Positions 34,548 to 42,784 of a stretch of 44,455 nucleotides of DNA are shown one piece after another. The notes beneath the pieces are model-generated. The model ran no database searches and was not told where the DNA came from. It worked only from the letters and a program-made list of their open reading frames with translations. The stretch spans positions 1-44,455 of the forward strand of contig CAVPOY010000015.1 in assembly GCA_963707135.1 (NCBI GenBank). Reading direction: 5' to 3'. How positions within the stretch are numbered: position 1 is the first letter of the stretch; every line of letters starts with the position of its first letter. The translations under genes were made by a program, and so were the position numbers. This stretch comes from JBGSTR01 sp963707135. GTDB lineage: Bacteria; Pseudomonadota; Gammaproteobacteria; Chromatiales; Chromatiaceae.

Positions 34548-34705
34548 CGGTATTTTCCTCGCTTGGTGGTCGTTATGCTTGGGGTCCAAGGAAGCGACGA
34601 TTTTTCGCCATTTCCCGGCTAGGGCTCGATGCCCCGCTATTATCGGATCGCGATCTGATTGGTCCCAGGATGGACCCATTCAGAACTTGCCAAGTAAAAC
34701 ACGAC

Positions 34706-34728
34706 AAGCGCCAAGAAACACGGCGCTT
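34706..34728. other. Hairpin in the rhodanese-acyltransferase divergent region
   Basis: AAGCGCC-(9 nt)-GGCGCTT is a perfect 7-bp stem located 64 bp before the acyltransferase GTG. There is no T-tract. It could be a leader hairpin or an operator; evidence is limited to the repeat itself. Confidence 0.3.
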
Positions 34729-34791
34729 CGTCTGTCGTTCAGACGCCCTTTGGAGGCGGCGCTTCGTTCACGGAAGCCCGGGGAGGGGAAT

Positions 34792-35753
34792 GTGATAAGC
34801 AGTACGCGCACCTTGAGTGTGACGGTAAAGGACAGAATCGCCCGCGGGCTGATGCATCTGGTGTCGCGTTTGCCTCTGTCCGCGATCCACCGCCTCGGCA
34901 CCTGGGTCGGCTGGATATTCGACCATTGGCCGAACCGGCAGCGGCGCAACGCCCTGATCAATATCGGGCTCTGTCTGCCGAATCTGACCACGGAGCAGAA
35001 GCTCAGGCTAAGGTCGGAAAACCTCAGGGAATTCGGCAAGACCTATCTCGAGATCGCCTTCCTCTGGCTGCGCCCATCGTCCGAGGTGCTCGCGCGAATA
35101 CGCGAGGTGCGCGGAATAGAGCACCTGCGGCGTGAGGGCGGCCGCGGGCTCATCGTGCTATCGCCGCATATCGGGGCCTGGGAGCTGGCCGGAATGTACC
35201 TGTCCACTCACGGGCCGACGGCGATTTTCTACAAGCCCCAGAAGTACCTGGACGACATGATCCAGACCGCGCGCGCGCGCGGCGGCGCGGAGCTCGCGCC
35301 GATAACGGCGAAGGGAATCCGGGTGCTGGTCCAGGCCCTGGAGCGTGGGGACTTTGTAGGGATTCTGCCCGACCAGGAGCCCAAGGCGGACAAGGGCGCC
35401 GTGTTCGCCCCGTTGTTCGGGGTGCCGGCCTTTACCATGCTGCTGGTGAACCGGCTCGCCCGCCGGACCGGGGCACCGGTGGTCTTCCTGTTCGCCGAGC
35501 GGCTACCCGGCGCGGAGGGGTTCCGTATCCACTGCATCCCGGCCCCCGAGGGCATCGACAGCGACGACGACGTCGTGGCCGCGACCGCGCTGAACCTCGG
35601 AATCGAGCGCTGCGTGATGACCTGCCCCGAGCAGTATGTTTGGCCCTACAAGCGGTTTCGCCGTAGGCCGGCGGGGGCCCCAAGGTCTACACGGGACCGT
35701 TGGACGATGCGAGCGTGTTCAGTCTTCTGGAACGCCTGCGCGCCTTATCCTGA
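34792..35753 (+). CDS. Lysophospholipid acyltransferase of the LpxL/HtrB family (one frameshift)
   Basis: Late acyltransferases add secondary acyl chains to lipid A at the inner membrane. The GTG at 34792 (ISSTRTLSVTVKDRIARG) follows a GGAGGGG ribosome-binding site. The HX4E catalytic pair is H126/E131 (LSPHIGAWELAG), followed by the family block GILPDQEPKADKGAVFAPLFG. The usual C-terminal WPYKRFRRRP is present, after which a base is missing in the G5C4 run at 35672-35681. The corrected frame ends KVYTGPLDDASVFSLLERLRALS at 35753, giving ~320 residues. LpxL versus LpxM or a related acyltransferase is not decided. Confidence 0.88.
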
Positions 35754-35771
35754 AGACATGCGCTAAACCGA

Positions 35772-35796
35772 CACGGCCCCGCGAAGCGGGGCCGTG
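35772..35796. terminator. Bidirectional hairpin between acyltransferase and soxZ
   Basis: CACGGCCCCGC-GAA-GCGGGGCCGTG is a perfect 11-bp stem with a 3-nt loop, between the convergent acyltransferase and soxYZ genes. It lacks a T-tract on either side, but its stability and location make a two-way terminator likely. Confidence 0.65.
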
Positions 35797-35826
35797 GTGC
35801 CGCGAGGCGGCGGACGGGGCCGCGGA

Positions 35827-36138
35827 TCAGCTGATCTCGGCGGTCTCTGTCTGACTCTCGCCCTTGTTGTCGGTCCAGGTCAGCGCGACCGGGTCACCTG
35901 CCGCACCACCCTTGAACTTGAAGGACAGGTAGGGGTTCTTTGAGACGCCGCCGCTCCAGGCGGCCGTCATGACAGTCTGGTCCTTCCAGGTGCAGACCAC
36001 TTCCTGAATGAAGTGGGCCGGGACCAGCTCACCGGTCTTGCTGTCCTTGCGCAGCCCGGTCTCCATGGGGTGGTTCATCAGGGCCTTGACGGTTGTCTCG
36101 TCGCCGCTGAGCTTGGCGCGAATCTTGATGTCGGACAT
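35827..36138 (-). CDS. soxZ: Thiosulfate oxidation carrier complex protein SoxZ
   Basis: SoxZ pairs with SoxY to form the periplasmic carrier that holds sulfur intermediates during thiosulfate oxidation. The 103-residue beta-sandwich protein has the family blocks IRAKLSGDETTVKALMNHPM, GLRKDSKTGELVPAHFI and SKNPYLSFKFKGG. It has no signal peptide of its own and is exported with SoxY. It lies 48 bp after soxY. Confidence 0.96.
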   Translation of the reverse strand: MSDIKIRAKLSGDETTVKALMNHPMETGLRKDSKTGELVPAHFIQEVVCTWKDQTVMTAAWSGGVSKNPYLSFKFKGGAAGDPVALTWTDNKGESQTETAEIS

Positions 36139-36186
36139 GTTCGGTTACCTCTCGATGGGTGCTTGGGCGGTGTGGAGGGGGCGCGA

Positions 36187-36660
36187 TCAGCCGCCGCAGC
36201 CGCCGATGGTGACCTTGACACTCTTGGTGTTGCTGTAGAGCTTGTCCCCGACCTTGACGACGGCCATGACGTCGGCCGTCTTGGCCATCTTGATGCGGGT
36301 CGATATGAAGGGCATCGCGGACTCGCCGAGGTCGAACGCGGCGATCAGCGGGGTCTGGTTACCGGAGGCGATGATCGCAATGGCGGTGACGCCTTCCATC
36401 GCGGTCTCGACCGTGACCGGAACCACGGCGCCGTTCTCGGCGATGTCCGGGGCCTTGATCGAGATGTCCTCGCTGGTCTCGGTGGCGTCGCCACCCAGCA
36501 AGCCCGACAGGGCCGAAGGCACGTCTTTCGCGCCGAATGCGGCCTCGTTCCAATCCGCGAGCACCAGCCGCGGCGAGAGCAGACCGGCACCGACCGCGAC
36601 ACCGACGGAGCCGGCAGCGAGGGAGCCTTTCAGCAGGATTCTGCGTTTTGCGTCGATCAT
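36187..36660 (-). CDS. soxY: Thiosulfate oxidation carrier protein SoxY
   Basis: SoxY carries the sulfur substrate covalently on the Cys of its C-terminal GGCGG swinging arm, which is present as the last five residues. The 157-residue precursor begins with a Tat-type signal (KRRILLKGSLAAGS) ending near VLADWNEAAF. AGGAGATAG precedes the ATG at 36660. No soxA, soxX, soxB or soxCD is in the window; in purple and other gammaproteobacterial sulfur oxidisers soxYZ is often separate from soxAX and soxB and works with the Dsr pathway, which is inference here. Confidence 0.96.
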   Translation of the reverse strand: MIDAKRRILLKGSLAAGSVGVAVGAGLLSPRLVLADWNEAAFGAKDVPSALSGLLGGDATETSEDISIKAPDIAENGAVVPVTVETAMEGVTAIAIIASGNQTPLIAAFDLGESAMPFISTRIKMAKTADVMAVVKVGDKLYSNTKSVKVTIGGCGG

Positions 36661-37015
36661 GAACTATCTCCTATCGAGCAACAGTGGTTGGGATGGGGTT
36701 AGGGTTCGACGAGCAGTCCTGTCGTCGTCGGTCTCGCGGTGAACTACCGAAAGCAGGCGTTCTTCAGGGCGGATATTCGGGAACCGGTATCCGCGTAACG
36801 GCGCATGGCCGGACCCGCCGCGGTCAAGCGACGTTCGTCAGTGCGCACTCGAGTATCCTTCGGTGTCTTCTATCTTCTTCATTCTGTTACCGCCCCGGTC
36901 GGTGATCTGACCGGAGGCACCGCCGAACGCACGCTCTTACCAACTAACGGGGGGCGGAGCCGGCAAGTTCGAAAGCTTACCGCACTCCTAAACGACTTGA
37001 AACAACAACCTCGAC
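36661..37015. other. Upstream region of soxYZ
   Basis: A 355-bp non-coding gap between the soxY start and the end of the protease gene, both on the minus strand. It should hold the soxYZ promoter; apart from the soxY Shine-Dalgarno I find no convincing -35/-10 pair. A weak hairpin, CCGGTC-(8 nt)-GACCGG (36895-36914), could mark the end of the protease transcript, but it has no T-tract. Confidence 0.5.
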
Positions 37016-38524
37016 TCACTGGCGCGCCCCGGCCGCGACACCGAGGGGGTCGCGACCGCGCTTCTTCTGCTCCCGCTCTTCGTCTTTGAGGGCCTCGAGC
37101 AGGACCTGGATCTCGGCCGCATCGTAGTAGTCGATATCGCGCTGCCGAAGCGCAATCTCAAGCTGCCGGATGGCGGGCTCGATATCGCCCTCGGCGTAGA
37201 GCTTTTCGGCCCGGTAGCGGTGGGTCGCGGCCTTGTCGCCCGCCTTGATCGCGGCCTGCTCGAGCAGATCGTAGATCATGGCATTTCCGGGGCGCAGCCG
37301 CGCGACGGCCTTCAGCTCGTCCATCGCCTTCGTCGGCTGCGCGGCCGCCATCAGGGTTTGCGCGTAGGCCGCCCGCAGCGCCCAGCTCGCCGGAGAAAGG
37401 CTGATCGCCTCTTTCAGATGACTCAGCGCCTGCTCGACCTTGCCCTGTTTCAGGTCCAGGCGCGCGTCGAGTACCACAAACTCGGCGAGACTCGGGTTCG
37501 TGGCTAGCAGCTTGTCGCTCTCGGTCTTGGCCGCGGCGAGCTGGCCCGCACGCTCGAGCGCGAGCGCGTAGCCGTACCGCTGGGCCGTCTCGTCCCGAAA
37601 GCGTCCCTCGCGCAGCGAGGCCTCGAAGTGCTCGACCGCCCGTTCGGCCCGATCGTAGGAGAGCACTCGCAGCTTGGCGCGGACGAGCTGGAACCGAAGG
37701 CTGTCGGGTCGTTGTCGGGCACCGAAATCATCGGCGCGACCAAGGGCGTCGGAGATCCGACTGGTGTTTACGGGGTGGGTGCGAAGGAACTCAGGGGCAT
37801 TGTTCTCGTAGATCCGACTCGACTTCGACAAGCGATCGAAGAACCCGGCCATCGCATAGGGATCGTGGCCCGCGCTGGCGAGCGTCGAGATGCCGATACG
37901 GTCCGCCTCCTTCTCGTTCTCTCGGGTGAAGTTGATCTGCCGTTGGATCGCCGCCGCCTGGATGCCGGCGACGGCCGCCATGCCCGCGTCCGGCGAGATC
38001 TGGGCCCCGAGCATCGCGGCGGCGACCATCAGCGCCATGGCCGGGATGCTGAGCTTGCTCTGGTCCTCGAACCCCCGCATCAGGTGCCGCTGGCTGACGT
38101 GCGCGATCTCGTGGGCGACCACGGCCGCGAGCTCGCTCTCGCTCTGCGCGGCCAGCACCAACCCGGCGTAGATGCCGATGTAGCCGCCCGGACCCGCGAA
38201 GGCGTTTATCACCGGCTCGTCGATCAGAAAAAAGGTGTACTGACCGCCGGCGCCGCGGTCCGCCGCGACCAGCGAGCTGCCCAACGTCTCCAGATAGTCC
38301 GTCAACAGGGGGTCGTCCAGGACCGGCAGGGCTTCACGCACCTGGCGCATGAAGGCCTTGCCGAGACGCGTCTCCGCACCACTGGTCATCATGGTGTCGG
38401 CGGAGCTGCCCATCTCGGGAAGGTTCAGCTGTTGAGCCGAAGCCTGACTCAGGAGTACGGCGGCGAGCACGATGATCGCGAGCACAAGCCGCCGCATCTG
38501 TTTGGGTACCGTAAAAAGAGTCAT
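37016..38524 (-). CDS. bepA: Periplasmic M48 metalloprotease with TPR domain (BepA-like)
   Basis: BepA-type proteins are periplasmic zinc proteases and chaperones for outer-membrane protein assembly. The 502-residue product starts MTLFTVPKQMRR and has a signal peptide ending at SQASAQ (~residue 30). The zinc motif H138-E-I-A-H142 lies in VVAHEIAHVSQRH, and the third ligand region is FTRENEKEADRIG. From ~300 to the end are TPR-like helices (QRYGYALALERAGQLAAAKT, EQALSHLKEAISLSPASWAL). The upstream in-frame start is ten codons earlier and less likely. Confidence 0.92.
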   Translation of the reverse strand: MTLFTVPKQMRRLVLAIIVLAAVLLSQASAQQLNLPEMGSSADTMMTSGAETRLGKAFMRQVREALPVLDDPLLTDYLETLGSSLVAADRGAGGQYTFFLIDEPVINAFAGPGGYIGIYAGLVLAAQSESELAAVVAHEIAHVSQRHLMRGFEDQSKLSIPAMALMVAAAMLGAQISPDAGMAAVAGIQAAAIQRQINFTRENEKEADRIGISTLASAGHDPYAMAGFFDRLSKSSRIYENNAPEFLRTHPVNTSRISDALGRADDFGARQRPDSLRFQLVRAKLRVLSYDRAERAVEHFEASLREGRFRDETAQRYGYALALERAGQLAAAKTESDKLLATNPSLAEFVVLDARLDLKQGKVEQALSHLKEAISLSPASWALRAAYAQTLMAAAQPTKAMDELKAVARLRPGNAMIYDLLEQAAIKAGDKAATHRYRAEKLYAEGDIEPAIRQLEIALRQRDIDYYDAAEIQVLLEALKDEEREQKKRGRDPLGVAAGARQ

Positions 38525-38594
38525 GGACTTGTCAGAGGACGCCGCGATCGCCAAGTTCCCGCCAAGCGGCCCGGGACGGCTGGACCGCGTTGGG

Positions 38595-39845
38595 CTAGTT
38601 TAGCTGTATCCGCTGCCCCCACGGCACCTTCGAACGGCCCTTGACCAGCCAGATCACCGGGTAGGGGGGCTCGCGGTCAGGAAACTGGCCGTCGGCGTCG
38701 GTGAAATAGACCAGCAGGTCCGGCTGGAGCCCCTCGCGCCCGACCCACTGGAACACCGGAACGAAGCTGGTCCCGCCCCCGCCCTTGATGCGCTCCGGGC
38801 AACTGAACTGCTCCCAAGGCTCGAAGCGGAACGGCGCCCCCTCGCACAGGGCCGCGTCGCAGGGCAGCAGGGTTACGCGGGCGCGTACCTGGCCCTTGAG
38901 CGCGTCGATCTCACAGACGAACTCCTCGATCTCACTGTCCTTGATCGAGCCCGAGGTGTCGACGGCGACCACCAGGTCCATCTGCTGGCTGCGCAGGCTC
39001 GGCAGGATGAAATCGCCCTCGCGCCTGGACGGGCGCATATAGCTGTAGTCGTCCCGGGCCACCGCTGACATATAGCGCGCGAGCAGCATCCGCCACGGGA
39101 GCTGGGGCTGCAGCAGGTGATCGATCATGCGCTTGAGCTCGCCGCCGAGCTTCCCCGCTTGCATCGCCTGCTGGGCCGCGCCGGCCATGCGCTGCTGCCA
39201 CTGGACCGCGAGGGTCTCCTGCTCGGCCGGCGTCAGCGGCTGCGGCTCGCCGCCGGCGCCCTCGTCGCGTCGCGTCGAGATCCGGCCGCCGGAGTCGCTA
39301 TCCCGTGGCTCCTGTTGCGGCATCTCGGCCCTTTCGAGATCTCTCTCGCTCATGTCCGAGCCGCTACCCCGATTTTGGTTCTCCCGGTCGTAGGCGTGCT
39401 TGTCCAGCGTCTCGGACGTGTCGCCGTCCTCGATCAACGGGTAGATCTCCTCCGCCGTCATGCCCTTATACGCTGGCTTGATCAGCGCGTTCGACGGCGG
39501 TTTAAGCCCGTCGTCAACCAGAAGCGGATTTATCGCATGATCGCAGGCCAGGTCCCACTTGTGCTTGACGCGGTGCTGACGGCGGGCGAAGTGCGACAGG
39601 GCGCAGTGCAAAGCCTCGTGGGCGAGCATGAACTGGGTCTGGTCCAAGCTCAGCGAGTCGATGTAGGCGGGGTTGTAGTAAAAGGCGCGGGCGTCAGTCG
39701 CGGTGGTCGGACACCATTCCGCGGAGGCCGCGCTCATCGGCAGGCGCAGCACCAGCGCTCCGAGAAACGGCTTTTCCAGGATCAGGCGCGTACGCGCCGC
39801 GGCGAGCTTGGTCTCTATCGCCTTCGAGTCGGCGTTCGCGTTCAT
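38595..39845 (-). CDS. VWA-like protein with metallopeptidase-like N-terminus (DUF2201)
   Basis: A 416-residue cytoplasmic protein. The N-terminal domain has H76-E-A-L-H80 (MLAHEALHCALSHF), matching the putative metallopeptidase domain of DUF2201. A charged, low-complexity linker (~150-215) follows, then a VWA-like domain with the MIDAS start D296-T-S-G-S300 and LLVYFTDADGQFPD. The MoxR gene ends 9 bp upstream, and such MoxR/VWA pairs work as a chaperone-like AAA+ machine that inserts metals or remodels partners. The client is not identifiable here. Confidence 0.85.
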   Translation of the reverse strand: MNANADSKAIETKLAAARTRLILEKPFLGALVLRLPMSAASAEWCPTTATDARAFYYNPAYIDSLSLDQTQFMLAHEALHCALSHFARRQHRVKHKWDLACDHAINPLLVDDGLKPPSNALIKPAYKGMTAEEIYPLIEDGDTSETLDKHAYDRENQNRGSGSDMSERDLERAEMPQQEPRDSDSGGRISTRRDEGAGGEPQPLTPAEQETLAVQWQQRMAGAAQQAMQAGKLGGELKRMIDHLLQPQLPWRMLLARYMSAVARDDYSYMRPSRREGDFILPSLRSQQMDLVVAVDTSGSIKDSEIEEFVCEIDALKGQVRARVTLLPCDAALCEGAPFRFEPWEQFSCPERIKGGGGTSFVPVFQWVGREGLQPDLLVYFTDADGQFPDREPPYPVIWLVKGRSKVPWGQRIQLN

Positions 39846-39854
39846 CGCCTGACC

Positions 39855-40898
39855 CTACTCGTAGAGCATCACGTCCGAGACCGCCTGCGCCCAGTCCGCG
39901 AAGGCCGGTACCTCGAACAGGCTGTTGCCGATGGCCCGGTGCAGGTCGGAGACCAGCATCACGCCCATCTCGCGCTGCGGAAAGCGCCCCGCGTAGCGCA
40001 GGATATTGCCGATGACCGCCGGTCCGTTGTCGCCATCGTTCGATCGGATGGCCCTGCCGACCAGCGCGGCGGCGACGGCGTACTGCAGGTCGATTTCCCG
40101 CGGAACCTGCACCTCCTCGCCGGCGACGATGGCGTCCAGGTCCGGCATCTGGTCGAGGCTGTTGATGAAGGCGGTCAGCTCGATACCCGCGGCCGGCCCG
40201 ACACAGGCCTGCAGCGTGCCTTGAAGAAGCTCTGGGTGGTCCTCGAACTTGCGAAGACCGCGGTGCGCAAACTCCCAGGAGCGCGGCGAGGGAAACGCCA
40301 CGGGGTTGTGCGCCGGGTCGAAGTCGAACAGCAGCTCGGGCCGAAAGCGCAGGAAAGCGATCAGACGCTCGTCCAGTCCGTTGGCGTAGGCCCAGGACAC
40401 CCAATCGTCGAGGTTGGTATCGACCTCGAAATGGGAGAAGCGGTTGGCGAGCGGCGCGGGCATGCTGTAGGTCACGCCGCGGTCCCCCTGGCGGTTGCCG
40501 GCGGCGAAGATCGCCCAGTCTCGGGGCACGTCGTACTCGCCGAGACGCCGGTCGAGGATCAACTGGTAGGCGGCCGCCGACACCGCGGGCGGGGCCGAGG
40601 TGATCTCGTCGAGAAACAGGATGCCGGTGGAGCCGTGGCGGTCCTCGTTTGGCAGCATTGCCGGCACCGCCCACTCCACCCGGCCCTCGATCCGGAAGGG
40701 TATGCCCCTTAGGTCGCTCGGCTCCATCTGTGAAAGACGGATGTCGATCATCGGCACCCGATGCCGCTTGGCGATATGGGCGACCATCTGTGACTTTCCG
40801 ACCCCGGGCGGTCCCCAGAGCATGACAGGGGTGTGATGACCCTCCGCGGTGCTGACGAACTCGCGGTCCAGGACGCGAAGCAAATGGGCTGGACGCAT
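39855..40898 (-). CDS. MoxR-family AAA+ ATPase
   Basis: A 347-residue AAA+ ATPase of the MoxR group. Walker A is G29-P-P-G-V-G-K-S36, Walker B is TGILFLDEITSA, and sensor 1 is FAAGNRQGDRG; ANRFSHFEVD carries the arginine-finger region. It is followed after 9 bp by the DUF2201 VWA protein and no third partner is adjacent. It is likely to act as a hexamer in the cytoplasm. Confidence 0.88.
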   Translation of the reverse strand: MRPAHLLRVLDREFVSTAEGHHTPVMLWGPPGVGKSQMVAHIAKRHRVPMIDIRLSQMEPSDLRGIPFRIEGRVEWAVPAMLPNEDRHGSTGILFLDEITSAPPAVSAAAYQLILDRRLGEYDVPRDWAIFAAGNRQGDRGVTYSMPAPLANRFSHFEVDTNLDDWVSWAYANGLDERLIAFLRFRPELLFDFDPAHNPVAFPSPRSWEFAHRGLRKFEDHPELLQGTLQACVGPAAGIELTAFINSLDQMPDLDAIVAGEEVQVPREIDLQYAVAAALVGRAIRSNDGDNGPAVIGNILRYAGRFPQREMGVMLVSDLHRAIGNSLFEVPAFADWAQAVSDVMLYE

Positions 40899-41108
40899 AA
40901 GGTTTCTGATACCTCTTCGACTGCTGGCCCGCGCGTGGAATCGCGCCGGATGGGGAGGTCGCGCACGTGACCGAGTACTGAAGGGCGTCGCCGCCCCGAG
41001 CGCGATCTATCGATCTTTTCTAGGCCTAAACAATGGGTTTTCCGGGCCAGGTTCACAAGCGGGTGCCGGCTGTACCGATCCACGAAGAGGCCGGCAAGCG
41101 TGATCGTC

Positions 41109-41138
41109 TTGTCACCCATAAGAAAAACGCTGTATTCT
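41109..41138 (+). promoter_or_regulatory. Strong sigma-70-like promoter
   Basis: TTGTCA (41109-41114), an 18-bp spacer, and TATTCT (41133-41138). It matches the consensus at five of six and four of six positions and stands in a locally A+T-rich patch. It would transcribe the small gene at 41325. Confidence 0.6.
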
Positions 41139-41142
41139 TATG
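41117..41142. promoter_or_regulatory. Palindromic operator candidate overlapping the promoter
   Basis: CATAAGAA-N10-TTCTTATG is a perfect 8-bp inverted repeat with a 10-bp centre. It covers the spacer and the -10 box of the promoter at 41109-41138, the position expected for a dimeric repressor. Confidence 0.55.
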
Positions 41143-41324
41143 CCCCTTCGCGTCCCCGCCTCCGCGCGCGGCCTGCGGGGAGCGCTCCAAGGAAGCGCGA
41201 GAGGACTGGCCGGACCCTCGACTGAGGCTTTGCAGCCGCGTGGCCATGCCGCGGGGTCCGGTCGAACGAAAGAATTCGAAGGCTACGCGTCTTCACCAAT
41301 CAGAACGAGCTCGGAGACCGGAAA

Positions 41325-41522
41325 ATGAATCAGTTCTACTACGACGCGGTGACCAAGATGGAGCAGATGGGTGTCGACGACGAGTACATCCAGGGCTGGC
41401 AGTGCGGTTTTCTGCAGAACCCCAAACGAGAGGAGCAGCGCTTGACCGAGGCCTACGAGGCCGGCTACGGCGACGGTGAAGAGAAGAATACCGACAACTT
41501 CGGAGAATGGGTTAAAGGCTGA
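41325..41522 (+). CDS. Small acidic protein of unknown function with GW/GY repeats
   Basis: A 65-residue protein, start MNQFYYDAVTKMEQMG. It has two similar segments, YIQGWQCGFLQNP and AYEAGYGDGEEKN, each an aromatic helix ending in G[WY]-x2-G. No signal or membrane segment. I do not recognise the family; the G-W/Y-x2-G spacing faintly recalls ribosome modulation factor-like proteins, but this is too weak for a call. It is a single-gene unit with its own promoter, palindrome and strong terminator, which supports it being real. Confidence 0.65.
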   Translation: MNQFYYDAVTKMEQMGVDDEYIQGWQCGFLQNPKREEQRLTEAYEAGYGDGEEKNTDNFGEWVKG

Positions 41523-41677
41523 TCTCGGCAGAAAAACCGCGCCGCGGGGGCACCGACTGGCTTGTCTCCGGAGAGAGGGTGGGCGAGAGGGGGCCCTTCG
41601 TCAAGGCCCTGGTTAATCTAGCTCCACGACGTCTCGGGACTCTCGAAGGGTTAGCCAGGGTTGGCTTAGGCTTTCGT

Positions 41678-41710
41678 AAAGGGGCGGGACATCCCGCCCC
41701 TTTATTTTTT
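41678..41710 (+). terminator. Rho-independent terminator
   Basis: AAAGGGGCGGGA-CA-TCCCGCCCCTTT followed by ATTTTTT. The stem is perfect over 12 bp, and a T-tract follows on the plus strand. It ends the transcript of the small gene, 155 bp after its stop. Confidence 0.85.
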
Positions 41711-41791
41711 CCACAAGCCACGCACGTTCACAAGGCTTCGGCGCTTGGCCATAATGCGGGGCTTTACGTTGCCGCACCGGTCAAGCCACCC

Positions 41792-42610
41792 ATGGCGCTC
41801 GTCTCTCTCGGTAAACTCAAGCGCGAGGCCCTGCCGCTTCTCTTCTTCGGCGGCATGGTTTTTATCAAGGCCTACGTACTTCTTGACGTCCTGGTTTCGA
41901 AGGGCGGTCTCGAACGCCTCACCTATCTGATCCGCTATTCAGAAGCACTGGGACCGGCGGCGAGCTACGCTATCGCGGGGATCCTTGCGTACATCTTCTA
42001 TTCCGTAACCGCGACGCTGTTTGACGGCTTGGTGTTCTACAGCTACCTCGTCCGGCGGGAGCCCGTCGCGCACGCGCAGGGGTTCTGGGAAAGGGCCTAT
42101 CCGCTGGCCACGGTTCTCTTGCCGGTGACCGGATTTACGCTGCTGGCGTTACCGGCGGTGCGAGCGGCCCTGCCCGTCTTTGACTACCGGGCCCTGGCGG
42201 TCGAGCACGGCTTGGGCCCGGGTCTTGTCGTCTGGATCAACATAGCCGGATTCGCGATCGGCCTCGTCGGCGCCGCATTAAGCTTCGCGGCACTATGGTC
42301 ACTGCGCCGCTCGTTCAGCCTCATGACCGAGGTCCGCGAGCTGGTAACGGGAGGTCTGTACCGCCGGGTTCGGCATCCCCTGTACATGGCAGAGATCATC
42401 CACATCCTCGGGATCGCCGTTCTCTCGGGCACTCCCGTTGGGCTGGCGCTATTCGTCGCCGCGGTGGCAATGCAGGTAGTACGGGCCCGGATAGAGGAAC
42501 GCAAGCTCCTGAAGACAGTCCCGCAATATGCGGCGTTCAAGGCGCGCACGGGGTTCCTCTGGCCGAAGCTCACGCCACCAAGGGACGCGGTCCCCACCGC
42601 CACCGAGTGA
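41792..42610 (+). CDS. Isoprenylcysteine carboxyl methyltransferase-family membrane protein
   Basis: A 272-residue integral membrane protein with about six hydrophobic segments. The C-terminal part has the ICMT/PEMT signature GGLYRRVRHPLYMAEIIH and ends ARIEERKLLKTVPQYAAFKA, the SAM-dependent methyltransferase fold of this superfamily. Bacterial members methylate varied small molecules or lipids, and the substrate here is unknown. The start MALVSLGKLK at 41792 is chosen; the frame continues upstream through the terminator and is not expected to be translated there. Confidence 0.82.
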   Translation: MALVSLGKLKREALPLLFFGGMVFIKAYVLLDVLVSKGGLERLTYLIRYSEALGPAASYAIAGILAYIFYSVTATLFDGLVFYSYLVRREPVAHAQGFWERAYPLATVLLPVTGFTLLALPAVRAALPVFDYRALAVEHGLGPGLVVWINIAGFAIGLVGAALSFAALWSLRRSFSLMTEVRELVTGGLYRRVRHPLYMAEIIHILGIAVLSGTPVGLALFVAAVAMQVVRARIEERKLLKTVPQYAAFKARTGFLWPKLTPPRDAVPTATE

Positions 42611-42776
42611 GAGCCTGCCCAGATGTCCGGCCAGATTGGCGGGAAAGCGCCAGCGACAGGGCCTACGAGTCGTCGTTATTCATCGCAACGGCGACTTCGA
42701 CGGCGAAGGCCGAGGCCTGCTATTACCCGACTTGATTGCCCCAACCTAGCCAGCTGGGCCAGGCGTTGCGGCGTCA

Positions 42777-42784
42777 AAAAAAAA
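42777..42784 (+). repeat. 8-bp target duplication, left copy (A8)
   Basis: Eight A residues directly before the left end of the ISL3 element, equal to 44411-44418 after the right end. There is one further A to the left (42776). ISL3 elements are known to make 8-bp duplications. Confidence 0.7.

Larger units (their letters stand above)
40899..41324. other. Divergent region between moxR-like gene and a small gene
   Basis: A 426-bp region with no plausible gene; a short plus frame at 41140-41328 is Arg/Ser/Gly-rich and overlaps the promoter and leader. The main signal is a promoter with an embedded palindrome at 41109-41142, which leaves a leader of ~180 nt before the small gene at 41325. Confidence 0.5.

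Noticed and set aside
36895..36914. Intrinsic terminator in the soxY upstream region
   Set aside because: The stem is only 6 bp and no T-tract follows on either strand.
39117..40712. 531-codon plus-strand open frame
   Set aside because: Antisense to the MoxR and VWA genes.
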